From assembly GCA_029962745.1 (NCBI GenBank), contig CM057162.1, positions 18,251,408 to 18,315,407 on the forward strand: a DNA stretch of 64,000 nucleotides. Reading direction: 5' to 3'. The notes beneath the pieces were generated by a model. The model was not told the DNA's origin. It searched no databases and was given only the letters and a program-made list of their open reading frames with translations. Position 1 is the first letter of the stretch. The number at the start of each line of letters is the position of its first letter. Source of the DNA: Echinometra lucunter. Lineage: Eukaryota; Echinodermata; Echinoidea; Camarodonta; Echinometridae. Made by a program: the position numbers and the translations under genes. This document shows positions 1 to 10,688 of the stretch, one piece after another.

Positions 1-900
1 TTAGAAACTTTGGAGCAAGATAGACGTATCAATTCTGGACTTTCCCTTAATCAGATGCATTTTCTACGATAAAAAATATCTGAGAGATCGATACAGCAAA
101 TCACTGTCACCCTGATCAAAGGCTTATACCCATTCTTCGTCATATGTGCTTCGTGCACGTACTCAAAATTGCCGACTGGCAGCGTACTTTTGATTTTCTT
201 CTTTTAAGTAATTCTTCTGAAATAAAAAAGGTAAAGAGGTCTAAAAAAAAAAAAAAAAGAGAAAAATAACAAAAAATTATGACATATATAAATATAAACA
301 TATTCGAATATTTATCACAAAATTAAGAAATCAGTTGGCGATAAAAAGTAGGATTGACTAATCGAGCTTGTCGTCACCATGTTAGCAGAACTGAAATACA
401 ACAGCCTCTGAAAAGAGTGAAAAATTTCTCTTTTTTACTTCTTTAACCAGTGTCTCCATATGGGGGTTTCGGTTTGAATTTGGGTAAATAAAACAATAAC
501 CCCTGTAAAAAAAATTTTATATTTGCAAGCGGCCGCAAATTATTTAGTAGTCGCAGTTATTTATTTAAAAAACTCCACAGCCCCTATGTAAAAAAGTTAT
601 GACTCACGTATGTGATATGATATCAACAGAATTTTTAAAAAAAAAATCATACCTGAGTCAATATGACTAAATGGCACTACCAATTTGTTGATGGCAAATT
701 AATAAAGACAAATGTTGCAAAAAAAAAAAATGCTACACAACATAATATAGGTCTAAGGCACTTTGTCTTTACTCAATGCCATGGCATAGCCATGGACCTT
801 AACCCGATTCATGTGTGCTACAAATTTTCAATCAAAAATGCATATATAGAGAGGTCTAGGGCATTCTATATTCACAATAACTATAAAATGCATCCATTTT

Positions 901-1318
901 AATTCAATTTACTGCCATATTTTAGCGACATATATTATCACAAAACAAAGTGCTTGCAGAACACAAGTGAAACTGTTCCCAGAAAGAACAATTTTAAGTT
1001 CAGTATTGAAACAACACAGCAAAATTTGAAAAACATCATCACAACCAGTGTGTTAAATATAAATAAGAGATTGAGTCAATTATTTTGCTTTCTAAGTTTG
1101 CATCATTTTGGATTATATACCAATAGATCACATATTACATGCACTTCATTTTTACTACTGGATCAATTTCAATTTACTGCCACATTTCAGTAATATCTAT
1201 TTTTACAAAACTTACAGTTCAAGTAAAACATGTTCCAATAACAATGTAAATTTCACACTTTTGAAACAATTACCACAACAAAATTGGAAAAATACCAACA
1301 CAATCAGTGTGTAGTATC
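901..1318. repeat. Two diverged tandem units of about 260 bp
   Basis: The segment beginning at 901 (TTCAATTTACTGCCA) recurs near 1166, and the end of the first unit (ACAACCAGTGTGT, about 1040) recurs near 1300 as ACAATCAGTGTGT. Spacing of the matching landmarks is about 255-263 bases. The units are clearly related but diverged, as in an old tandem duplication within a transposon. Confidence 0.6.
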
Positions 1319-1434
1319 GAATTTATGGAACGCTCCATGCGCTCACTGAGCCACAGCATGGGAGCCTATTGCGAGTTGTGCTCTAGTTTATTATATATAG
1401 CTCTATGGTACATCTCCACATCATGGGCTACCTT

Positions 1435-1576
1435 TGAGCCAAGTTTGATCACAATCCATCAAGGAGTTCTTGAGATATCACGGTAACAAGAATTTCGTAT
1501 GGATGGCAGACGGACGGATGGACGGACGGACGAAAACATAATTCCTCCAACACCCTTCGGGGCGGAGGCATAAAAA
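1435..1576. repeat. Transposon-derived repeat with GACGGACGG tract
   Basis: The stretch ends in short GACGGACGG-type tandem units followed by a partly self-complementary segment (CATAATTCCTCC ... CGGGGCGGAGGCATA). A related ATTTATGCCTCCGCC motif occurs near 5571. This looks like the end of a dispersed repeat; the family is not identified. Confidence 0.5.
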
Positions 1577-1724
1577 ACTTTAACTGTCATAGGTTGTGTA
1601 CTTAATGAGATATGAACGTTTAAAGCTCAAGAGGTAATGTAAACATAAATGACCATGTAACGCAGAAGTAGGCGACCTCATGACGCGTGGTCATGTTTTG
1701 TTTAGCACATGCCAAGTTTTTTTT

Positions 1725-2049
1725 TCAGATCTCTTCCATATTTCTTATGTTTGCTGCAAATGATCTAACACTAGCAGCTACCTGGGATGGTGGCAATACC
1801 TCATAGATAAATGCCGCCATGAAAGTATAAAATGGCATCAATGTGGCAGCATACTCTACTTTGAAAGCAAAGTGAGACTTGAACAGAACATCAAAACTTT
1901 CGACTGTGGTTGCTGCTGCTGGGATGGGAATTTTGTCGGCAACCAAGAAGAACTGACTTGGCTTCTTCTCTTCCCCCAGGCTGAACAAAAACGGCTGCTG
2001 ATATATGGGACTCCTTGCCCTTTACTGCAGCTTCCACATCAGTTCCAGC
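1725..2049 (-). CDS. SAMD3-like gene, last exon with one-base frameshift
   Basis: Acceptor GTTGTTAAG|GCTGG in phase 0, stop TGA at 1725-1727. The first frame reads AGTDVEAAVKGKE and runs into a stop. A second frame, open from about 2010, reads QQPFLFSLGEEKKPSQFF and continues to MEEI-stop. The family blocks fall on both sides of the frame change, so a single indel between about 1980 and 2015 would reconcile them. The exon length (325) agrees with one surplus base. Confidence 0.55.
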
Positions 2050-5000
2050 CTTAACAACAATAACACAATAAGGTGAAAAGGCGATATGTCATACAATACC
2101 ACTTCCTTCTACACAATTTTTTTTTTACCTGAACTGTCTAAAATAATTATGCATGAAGCATAAATTTCCTCAAAGGGGAAATCCAGACCAAAATTTATTC
2201 TTAATTTAAGAAAGAGAACGAATTTCCAGACAAAGTGGTGCAAAAATTATGAAAATTTGGATAAGGGATACAGAAGAATTTTTAACTTTTGCCATTTTGA
2301 ATTTTCCAATATCTTTTAACCCTGCAAAGACTGGGGTATTTTGACGACTCAAAAGACTTGAGGGGGGCCTAAAAGCCCCCCCCCCCCCCCCCCCCCCCAA
2401 GATCTCGGCCATTGGCCGCGCGATTGCGACAAGAATTGGCACGTGCGTCACAATCAACGTAATCTACAAAACTGAAGAGGTAATTATTCAAGAATTATTC
2501 AGATTGATTGATTAATTAATTATGCTAATTTGTGCATGAAATTATTAAATTGGCCATAAATCTGTAAATGAAGGTTCAAAACTGCTAATTTTTGGTCTAG
2601 ATACTCCTCCTGCATTTTTATTGAATACCCATTACTTAATATTATATTTATGAATTTGGCTAGAAACAAAATTTGCATTTGATTTGTACATGAAATCACG
2701 TTTTTGAGCAGTTTTGGGTTTGACATGCATTTACAAAATATTGCGTAACTTCTGAACAGTGTACCCCGATATCGCAAATTTGGCCTAAAAAGTTTCACAA
2801 GGCTTGAAAGAAAAAAGTCATGAAACGTCGCAGCGCGATATTCTTGCATTACCGATTTATCGCCCCCCCCCCCCCCCCTCTATTTAGGGTTAAAACATTT
2901 CTTGAATAGTCCAAATTGAATAATCAGATGAGTAAGGTGATGCCATACCCTCACAATTTTCTACATATTTCAATCACTGAAAATTACAAAAATTTTACTT
3001 TCAGCCAGTAATTATTATCTTCTGATCACCCAAAATAGGCTCAAAATACAGAGCTTTGAGGTTAATATAGAAATGTATACTGTGAATTAATTGTTTCAGT
3101 GTGAAATACACTTACCGGCAGATTTTGAATGAGATACATCAGTGCGCCTGGCCTTGAACAGGACATCTCTCTACCCTTCTTTCGAGACGTTGGTCGATGA
3201 AGCATGAAGAGGAGAGCAATTAGGCCACACAAATCCACTGCATAAATTTAAAAGAAATAGAAATAATCTGATAAATTTATTTGTACTAATTATTGTTTGT
3301 TTTATTGCTTCCTCTGAATGAAAACCTTTTGGACAAATATTGTGGAACAAAGTTAGCCATATCCATGTCATATGTTGCATCTTGCATCCGTCAGGTAGCC
3401 TTTTTCTCTATCAACTTATCTATGATATGTTTACGATCAGTTTGGAATACAGCCTTGCCTGCCAGTCTCATGCATAAATGAGTTGACATAAACCAATGCA
3501 CTCCATGTGTTTTGAAGTAAAGAAGGACCAAGGAAGTTTATAAGGAAAATCTTTTTTTTTTTTTTACCCCCATGTGTAATGCTATAGCTGTGATGGCCAT
3601 TTTGACAGTCACACATGGCACACGCATAGAGTTTCTGCGTCTCCACATTGTTTTGGAGCAAATTTCCATTGCTGTATATTCCCCCAAGGATGTTTGTGAG
3701 TGAATTAAATTTTCACTTGCATTATTTAAGTCCTCGCAAAGAAAGGAAAAAACAAAGAAAAAAATAGTACTTGCTGATCCAGAAACGGGATAAAAAATTG
3801 TGGAGACACAGAAACTCCCCTCCATAAGTGATGGCAAAATGATGTAAAGAACAGATTTCCCTCATTAACTTACTAAGGAAGGACTTACCGTTTCCACTAG
3901 ATTCTTCAAAGTCTGCAATAACCTGCTGAACTGCTGGGAAGTCTCTCTTTGCCAATGCTATGATGCGAGGACGATAAAATGTACCCCACTTCTTCACGAA
4001 GTTGTCACACACGTCCGGATAAAGTACACTAAACTCGATTCCGATCTGGGGAAGATGGAAAAACAAAGAGTGACTTGTATAATTGAGTACTTTTTCAGCC
4101 CTACACTGTAGGGGTTAAAGGCATTGGTTAGGTTTGTGGTTATATATAGGTAATTTAAAAAAAATTTCAAATCAAGCTGTCTGGCCTATCTAATTATATT
4201 CAGAGGAATGAAATTCCGACAAAGAATACAAAAATTAAGGAAGTCACACATGCACTATCAAGATATCTCTGAAAATTTAATTTAGTGTCTCCGAGATGCA
4301 TAATTCCAGTACAATATATGTGTCTATGGAGGAACTTTATTATTTTGTGCTTTTTTGAAGCACTAAACGACGACTTTGAGGTGTAATATTTTCACAGCTA
4401 AATTTATGTACCCCATCAAATATTCAGATAGCATTTAGGACCTGGCTGTTGAGAATTTTTCAAATGAAAATAAAGTAATCAATGCTTTTAATAGCCAGGT
4501 AAATCACAAAATGCAAGAATGTGAACTATTGATTGAAGGATAGGTGCAAGAGTACAGGGGCGGAGGACGGGGAACCCTCAATTTTTTTGCAGCAAAGATA
4601 ATGCACCAATTCGTGTGAACTGACTTTGAAACTTACAATTTTGTCTAATTCTGAGGAGGCACATCCCCCTCAGACACCTACTTTGCCCACTAACGCCAAA
4701 ACTCTGTCAGTCCTAATTTTTGCACCCCCCTCTTTTAAAAAGTCTGGAACATTTTTCACCTTTGAGGCAAAATCAGATGAAACGAGAGGCACAGAGAAAT
4801 AAAAGATGAAAGAAAGGAAGGAAGAATGAAGAAGAATTAAGATTAATTTTTTTTTTTTTTAACCCATGCGGTCAAAAGCACTTTAAGGCCCCAATATTCA
4901 AATTATTTTTGTCGTAAGACAACAAGAAATAATCAATATACAATGATGATAAATAAATCTAATCTTCTGTACTTACTTGAAGAGACAAAACATTTCACAT

Positions 5001-8000
5001 CTTATCCTGGATGCTTCATTAGCCAGTCTGAGTTAGTGGTCTCTTCAAGTAAGTCCACAAGATTTGATTTATTTATCATCATTGTATATTGACTATATTC
5101 CTGGATGAATCAAAACTTACATCTACAACAAGAAATACTTACCAGCTGGGGCATATCCCTGTAACGGGGAAACTGATTTACAATGTCAGTAATGGTCAGT
5201 TCTTGTTGAGTGATCAGAGCCTGTCGATATTTATGTGTATCCATGAAGAATTCTGCTAACTGTGCTTTCGTTTGCTGTCTGAGTGCTGTATACTTCATCC
5301 ACTCAACCTGTAAATGGTCACATATATTAAATTGTCTGTTAAAGGTCACCACCAAGTTTTTTTCCACAAAAAAGAACATCTAAGCTCCAACACCAGCCTC
5401 TCTGCCTTATCAGAAGAGTTACTTTAAAAACTGAAAGAGAGATTTTGTCTAATAACACTTTGTCAACTCTGGCCTTTTCTTTAGATTTCTGTGTTTAAGG
5501 GGGAGGTCCTGACATAAAAAGAAAATTTTGCAGTACTTCTAATGGATGAATTCTTGACTGCACGGTCGGAATTTATGCCTCCGCCATTGCCACATCAGAA
5601 ATATGTTGCATAGGTAATTTCCCTAAATCTTCAAAAACTTTTTTAATCAGATTGTTCACTCTCAAATGCATTCAACAAATTTGACAAGAGACAAGAAATT
5701 CAGGCCATCAAATCAGACAAGATCACTGTCACTGTCATTATGTTTGTTGTAGCCATATTGAAATTTAATCTATTGAACGGTCTTTGGTTTATCACAAAAA
5801 AAATTTCATACAGACAATGAGCTACAATTTGATACATGAAAAGAATTTTCAGTATTCGAGACAAAAATTTGTTAGTTTATGACCTCTGTGACATTTGACT
5901 AATATGCATAAATGCACTAAGATGAAGTTGATAACTCAAACGGTTCTATACAATAATTACAATAACAAGATATTCTCAGGAATTTAATGACCTCTGTGAC
6001 CTCTGACCTAATTAACCCCAAACTAATCAGATAATCCTCATGCCAATATGCAAACATAATCCAAGTTTAAAGTTGATTCGTCAAGTACCACACACAAAAT
6101 GCAGAGGACTTTAATATTGGTTCAGCAATTATTTTTAACTGAAACTTTCGCATGATTTTCTTTACTTACATGTCCCTGTAATCCTGGTGTTGCATCTTTT
6201 GTTGCAGGCCAAGTTTGTACAATCTCCTTGGCAAGAGTAGTTTTTTCATCAGTTCCTGGATACCTGAAGTTATCAAATGCAAAAAAAACATAAGCATACA
6301 ACCCAAATGAATGATAAACGACAGAGAACAAGTAATATGAAATCATGCTATATTTTCCGCCTGTTTATACCCCCAACCAATGTTTGTTTTCATGAAAACA
6401 AACATTAAGTTCATTTAAGCATTATTCAAGAATGAATGCATGGATTAACTTGAAATTTGGTACACATTACTCTTACTGTATATTCAACTACATCTGAAAA
6501 AATCAGTTCATTTCATTCAGGCGTTAGTGAGATAGAAAAATCCTGCAGACGCCCTATCACTAGATCTAGACTAGACTAGGCCCTATATAATTCATGTTCT
6601 GCCCCTTTTTTTCTGAAAGTAGGCCTAACCATGATAGTAATACTAATAGTACATTTAGCAACACTAATTACAGCCCCCTGTGAGGCTGTGTGGCAGAACA
6701 GTAGGGTTGGTCCTACTACTACTACTACTACTACTAGTACTACTCATCGACCACATTTGTTGTCCGCATAATAGAAAATATTTAGAAAATTAAATTTAGA
6801 TCTACCTAGTAAAACTATAGTTAGATTACACGGTTGAAAAAATGCAGCACTATCAAACCTTGTTGTCTAAACCGAGTCTGGGTTGTATTGTCTTTTTGTC
6901 AATACGTTACTAGTTGGTTGTTACAATGCTGTTGAAATGTTTTATCCTCAATTTTAATCTAGATAGTAGATCTAATTTACCAGTAAATTTTTGTTATTCA
7001 CACACACGTATCACTGATCGCGGACCAATGACAACACTTTTGTGTATGCGCTGCGCGCAATATGCAGGGCGTAGTACGCGTTCAGTGTGCGTAAACATAA
7101 CAGGGTGATGGTCATGGTGGTCAGTTTCATTGAATTAATGGGTGTCATCGATGGGTAGTTGGATTACCATATGCCTAGAACTAGAAGGCTAGGTCTAGTG
7201 ACACTATGTCTTTATAGAAAATAGATACCTCTATGCAGACCTGCCAACCTCATTTGACCCAAAATCCCATTATTTTGACATAAAAATCCCATTTTCAGAA
7301 TAAAAATATCCTATTTTTCCTGCTTTGCAACTGTATTTCAAGCCTTCAACTCAAGGAATTCAAATCCTATTTTGTCCTGTAGTCTAATTCTAAATGTTGT
7401 ATTTTCACTGAAAAATCCTACTTAATAGATTCTAGTATAAAACCCTACTGCTTGGCACCTCGGCTCTGTATAGAGCTAGTAGTAGTAGACCTATGGGGAT
7501 TGACTATGTGTGCATGGCCGTACGCAGCGGGGGGGGGGGGCTGGGGGGGCAGTTGTCCGCCCAGAAATTTTGAAAAATTAATTTTATTTAAAAATTCACA
7601 AAAAACACCAAAACTGTGCACCAAATCCTTCAATTTCACTTTCAATTATCTAAAATTGCCTTTTTTTCTAGCTCGGTCGCTTCGCTCCATCGCTTTCAAA
7701 TCTTTTAGAAAATTGTTCAGTGTCTTGCCCCCCTAGAAAAAAATTTCTGCGTACGGCCTTGTATGTGTGTGTCCCCGTGAACAAGCGCTCCGGAATGTCG
7801 GTGTCGACATTCCAAGACCTTGTCTTGTCTTGTCTTGGGTTCAGTCGGCATATGCAGACTTGCTGTACTCCGCCAACCTAGTACCAATGAGGTCAAAACA
7901 TAACAGTATTGACCTCATAGGCGGAACAAGCGCATAGGCCTATACGGGGTGGTGCATTTGTGGAAAGTCGGCACTTGCGGTAGCACACAAATGCACACAA

Positions 8001-8578
8001 TGATGACGACAAGGCTTGTCGGCGGGTTGAGTTGTCATGTGATTTTCTTATCTTTTCATTTCGTTACAAACTTTTTTTCAGTGAAATTAGTTATTGATTA
8101 TTGCAGTTTAGATCTAGATATTAAGAATTATATTTAAGTTATATATTTTGATAAAATTCATGTGAATTTTGTAAAATAGTGCATGAAAATCCGACAGCTT
8201 TTCTCCACGTTAACGAGGTCCTTATGCCCCCTACAGTAGGTGTCACCGCGATCAGTGCCGGTGCCAAGAGCGCCAGTCCACACCCGTTCGGGCTGCCATA
8301 GCAATGCATGCATGCAACGCATTGATTGCACAGTCCAACAAGAGTCGCAGACTGGCGACATCAAAAACAGGAACACAAGATTCCAACATAAATTCAACGA
8401 CGAATCACAATTAAAAAAATATCAAAATATTCCTGAATTAATATGTAACTTCAAGCATACCTCTTAATATTTCTCTGATGTCTTCTTGCACACCAATTTT
8501 GGCCAAGAATTCTTCCATCTCGAAACCGAACCTGCCGCAGTTAGGTACAGCCGCAGTATGATCAGACGTGAAATTCAT
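1725..8578 (-). CDS. SAMD3-like protein of unknown function, six exons, frameshifted last exon
   Basis: Exons in coding order: 8461-8578, about 6170-6255 (6263 is an alternative acceptor), 5143-5307, 3889-4045, 3116-3237 and 1725-2049. Exons 2-5 join in frame through GT/AG introns. Their reading (LAKEIVQTWPATKD; FPRYRDMPQL; YPDVCDNFVKKW; LHRPTSRKKGRE) matches, from memory, the architecture of animal proteins named sterile alpha motif domain-containing 3-like, whose biochemical role is not established. The last exon supplies the usual C-terminal block (PSQFFLVADKIPIP, then FDVLFKSHFAFKVEY). Exon 1 gives about 39 residues, and a full SAM domain is not visible, so an exon may be missing between exons 1 and 2. 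The last exon is 325 bases, one more than a frame-preserving length: GTDVEAAVKGKE and PSQFFLVADK lie in different frames. Either an assembly indel or a decayed gene explains this. Family call is moderate; exon structure is good. Confidence 0.55.
3116..3237 (-). CDS. SAMD3-like gene, exon 5
   Basis: Acceptor ATGCAG|TGG, donor CCG|GTAAGT. The reading is VDLCGLIALLFMLHRPTSRK followed by REMSCSRPGALMYLIQNLP: a hydrophobic stretch and then a basic stretch, the expected order for the family. Confidence 0.6.
3889..4045 (-). CDS. SAMD3-like gene, exon 4
   Basis: Acceptor CCCCAG|ATCGGA, donor G|GTAAGT. It reads IGIEFSVLYPDVCDNFVKKW and then YRPRIIALAKRDFP, the conserved central block of this family as I remember it. 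It ends in phase 1, matching the next exon. Confidence 0.65.
4933..5092. mobile_element. 160-bp MITE with about 54-bp inverted arms
   Basis: The left arm (4933-4986) is nearly the exact reverse complement of the right arm (5039-5092), with about three mismatches; both carry the outer sequence TCAATATACAATGATGAT. The spacer is about 52 bases. It sits inside an intron of the SAMD3-like gene, next to exon 3. The superfamily is unclear because no target duplication is obvious. Confidence 0.75.
5143..5307 (-). CDS. SAMD3-like gene, exon 3
   Basis: A 165-base, 55-codon exon in phase 0 on both sides, from TTTACAG|GTTGAG to CTG|GTAAGT. It reads VEWMKYTALRQQTKAQLAEF and ends FPRYRDMPQL, followed directly in frame by exon 4. 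Confidence 0.65.
5460..6110. repeat. Intronic dispersed-repeat DNA
   Basis: The intron between exons 2 and 3 of the SAMD3-like gene contains a degenerate motif in several copies (GACCTCTGTGACATTTGACT, GACCTCTGTGACCTCTGACC) and an ATTTATGCCTCCGCC motif shared with the repeat at 1435-1576. No coding potential is recognised. Confidence 0.35.
6170..6263 (-). CDS. SAMD3-like gene, exon 2
   Basis: The exon reads YPGTDEKTTLAKEIVQTWP and ends at H before GTAAGT. The acceptor at 6264 gives phase 2, which does not match exon 1. An acceptor eight bases further in (CCAG|GAACTG, exon from 6255) does match, giving ILR-GTDEK. Either that is the true splice or one exon upstream was missed. Confidence 0.55.
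6713..6743. repeat. (TAC)n microsatellite
   Basis: About ten TAC/ACT units with one interruption, in an intron of the SAMD3-like gene. Confidence 0.85.
7513..7761. mobile_element. Non-autonomous hAT-like element with 8-bp target duplication
   Basis: Terminal inverted repeats CATGGCCGTACGCAG and CTGCGTACGGCCTTG are flanked on both sides by the same eight bases, TATGTGTG (7505-7512 and 7762-7769). An 8-bp duplication with CA...TG termini is the hAT signature. The 249-bp body has a poly-G run just inside the left end, a CCCCCC run near the right end, and an internal CTCGGTCGCTTCGCTCC motif. It encodes no transposase. Confidence 0.8.
8461..8578 (-). CDS. SAMD3-like gene, exon 1 with start codon
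   Basis: The ATG lies at 8578-8576 and the donor is G|GTATGC at 8461/8460, leaving phase 1. The reading begins MNFTSDHTAAVPNCGRFGF and continues through MEEFLAKIGVQEDIREILR, which could be the first helix of a SAM-type domain. A second in-frame ATG (MEEF) is an alternative start. Confidence 0.5.
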
Positions 8579-8595
8579 GGCGGTAATTTGTCACG

Positions 8596-8603
8596 TCACG
8601 TGA
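8596..8603. promoter_or_regulatory. TCACGTGA palindromic E-box near start codon
   Basis: The palindrome TCACGTGA lies 18 bases upstream of the proposed ATG of the minus-strand SAMD3-like gene. It is the class of E-box bound by USF/MITF-type bHLH-zip factors. It may be part of the promoter or 5' UTR; use in vivo is inferred. Confidence 0.35.
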
Positions 8604-8635
8604 TCCCGAAAATCACGATATGATTGGCTAAAGTT

Positions 8636-8880
8636 TTAAGTCTTTCAAAAAGAATTATTTTCGCGAAACGTCTCCGACAATTTTAAATAAAAACATCGTC
8701 GAAATAAGTCTTTAAGACTTAAATAATTATAAGTCTCACATGAGTTTTAAATTTTAAGTCTCCCAAATTTAGAGAGTATTAGTTCCTATGGATGGCTTTA
8801 ATTGAAAAGTCATTTAATAGACTTAAACTGAAAACAGTCAGTAAGTCCGATAAGCCTCTTAAAGCTTATTAGACTTAGGC
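8636..8880. repeat. Cluster of AAGTCT/AGACTT words
   Basis: At least six copies of TAAGTCT or its complement AGACTTA occur in 245 bases, including a local palindrome TAAGTCTTTAAGACTTA near 8710. The block lies upstream of the SAMD3-like gene. It resembles the other short-palindrome arrays in this window and is probably repeat-derived. Confidence 0.45.
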
Positions 8881-9593
8881 TATGAGCTTTTGAAGATAAA
8901 AGTAAAGGTTTCTGCGTTCCATTTTTGTCTCACCTGCTTAGCGAGAGGGAGACAGGTACGGCGGCGGCAACATTTTATGAAATACCCTCTTTTCAAAAGT
9001 ATTTGCCTAATTTTCATGAAACTTGTACACAAGGGTTATCAAGTATTACTCATTACGTGAAACAAAGTTCAGGTCGCAAAGTCAAGGTTAAAGGTTATTT
9101 GAGGTCAATTAAACTGAATTATGTTGCAAAATCTTAACCTAAAAGGTTTTGAATTATTACCCTCATTTTCAAAGGTTTATCATATGTTACAATACAGTTT
9201 CATGAAAGTTATTATCAAGCATAGTAGGAATTGTGTTTATGCCCTCCTCTTTCAAATGGATACCTAAATCTTATATTTTGATCATTTAGAGATATTACTA
9301 ACCGTTTAACTTGGTTAAGTTTGGGCGGGGGGGGGGGGGGGGGGGTTAAAGATTTAGATCTGTTTCAGCTTTGACACAGGAAGCTACACTGAGTTTTCCT
9401 TTTTCCTTGCGTAAGACACTTTGGTAGGACATGACAGACCAAACATCATGTTGAACTGAATTAGTAGAATATCAAACAACGTCTCCACCGATTGCGGTAA
9501 CTTTTTTTGAATTCGAGGTTGCAATAAACTTGTTTAACTTGTAAAATGTCATACACTCCGGGCATACACTCTTATGTGTTGACTGTGTAACAG

Positions 9594-9813
9594 GTCATCC
9601 CAAGACGCGCCTTTTCATCTTCCACGGCGGGAACAACGGGTTTTACGAGGCCATGTACCACGGCGTCCCCACCATCATCGTACCCCTTACTGGGGATGCC
9701 ATCGATCAAGGAAGTCGCCTAAAGCACCATGGCTTTGGGATTGTCCTTGATAAGACTAAGGTGACTGTGGACACACTGCACGACGCCACTGAGACCATTT
9801 TAAGCCATGACAG
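9594..9813 (+). CDS. UGT fragment, penultimate-type exon (donor-binding motif)
   Basis: Acceptor GTAACAG|GTCATCC, donor GACAG|GTACG; 220 bases, entering in phase 1. It holds the UGT signature: HGGNNGFYEAMYHGVPTIIV followed by PLTGDAIDQ. A GA-rich microsatellite follows in the intron (about 9851-9890). Confidence 0.8.
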
Positions 9814-9848
9814 GTACGTTGTTGAGGTCGAGATCGAGAACAAATCTA

Positions 9849-9888
<40 letters not shown>

Positions 9889-10405
9889 CAACTTAAAGAG
9901 GAGAGGAGAGGATGCGGGGGGGGGGGTGTTGGTGATATTCTGTATGTACCGGTTTTCAGGCATTCTTATCCAGAATAATCTTCTCATGACCTTCTCTCAG
10001 CATATTAACAAACCTGAAATAAGAGAAGCTCCGGTAGCCCAGGCCTACTGTGAAGGTCTATCCGGTGCTGTAATTCGAAGGTCTTTCCCACTTGGAAAAA
10101 GAAAAAGATGATCAAGTGGGAACACTGAGCTCAATGCAAGATTAGATTTTGGTTAAATACATGTACATCCCATCAGTTATTTCCTATATTGGCATTACTG
10201 AAGACTGGCATCGTTCTCTTGTCGGCCTACCTAAGCGAATAGTGTCATCGATACTACTAGGTTCCCTTTTTCCACAAGCTGTCGTTCTTGCTCGACTATC
10301 ATATTCTCTGTCTATAAGATCCACCCTCTACCTACAAAATCCCTTCTCACCATTTTATTCCTAGTTGTGTGATAGGATATTTTCTTTCTACCTTTCCTAT
10401 GGCAG

Positions 10406-10688
10406 TTATTCTAAGGCGGCAAAACTTCTATCTTCTCGTCTGCAAAGTAGATCGATGCATCCGGGTGACCGCGCGGCATTCTGGGTAAACCACGTGATGA
10501 AACATGGTGGGGGCTACATGAAGAGTCCACTACTAGAGCTCAACTTTGTTCAACGAAATCTGCTAGATGTCATGGCATTTTTACTGGGAGTAACTGCTGT
10601 AATTTTGCTCATCACCTTCTACTCTATCCGATGTACTTTTCGATGTTGCAAGCGAATGTATTTCTCATCAAAACAAAAAAGGGATTAA
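10406..10688 (+). CDS. UGT fragment, terminal exon (membrane anchor and tail)
   Basis: Acceptor CTATGGCAG|TTATTC, stop TAA at 10686-10688; 283 bases. It encodes HPGDRAAFWVNHVMKHGGGY, a 20-residue hydrophobic anchor, a Cys/Arg-rich segment and the end KQKRD, a KxKxx dilysine-type ER-retrieval signal. Confidence 0.8.

Larger units (their letters stand above)
1..1724. other. AT-rich flank and repeats, no gene seen
   Basis: I see no exon here with splice sites and a recognisable product. The stretch lies downstream of the minus-strand SAMD3-like gene, and an AATAAA on the minus strand (1387-1392) is a possible polyadenylation signal about 335 bases after its stop. The rest is AT-rich DNA with two repeat blocks listed separately. 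Confidence 0.5.
9594..10688 (+). pseudogene. UDP-glucuronosyltransferase, 3' fragment (last two exons only)
   Basis: Two exons (9594-9813 and 10406-10688) encode the C-terminal donor-sugar half of a family 1 UDP-glycosyltransferase: HPKTRLFIFHGGNNGFYEA, IIVPLTGDAIDQ, then FWVNHVMKHGGGY, a membrane anchor (DVMAFLLGVTAVILLITFY) and a lysine-rich tail ending KQKRD. Exon lengths (220 and 283), phases and splice sites equal those of the complete gene downstream. No exons for the N-terminal half are visible between 8579 and 9593, so as it stands this piece lacks signal peptide, catalytic His/Asp region and start codon. Both exons are open and unfrayed, so it may be a recent partial duplicate, or its 5' exons may be lost or misplaced in the assembly. 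It could also serve as alternative 3' exons for a more distant upstream promoter. Confidence 0.75.
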
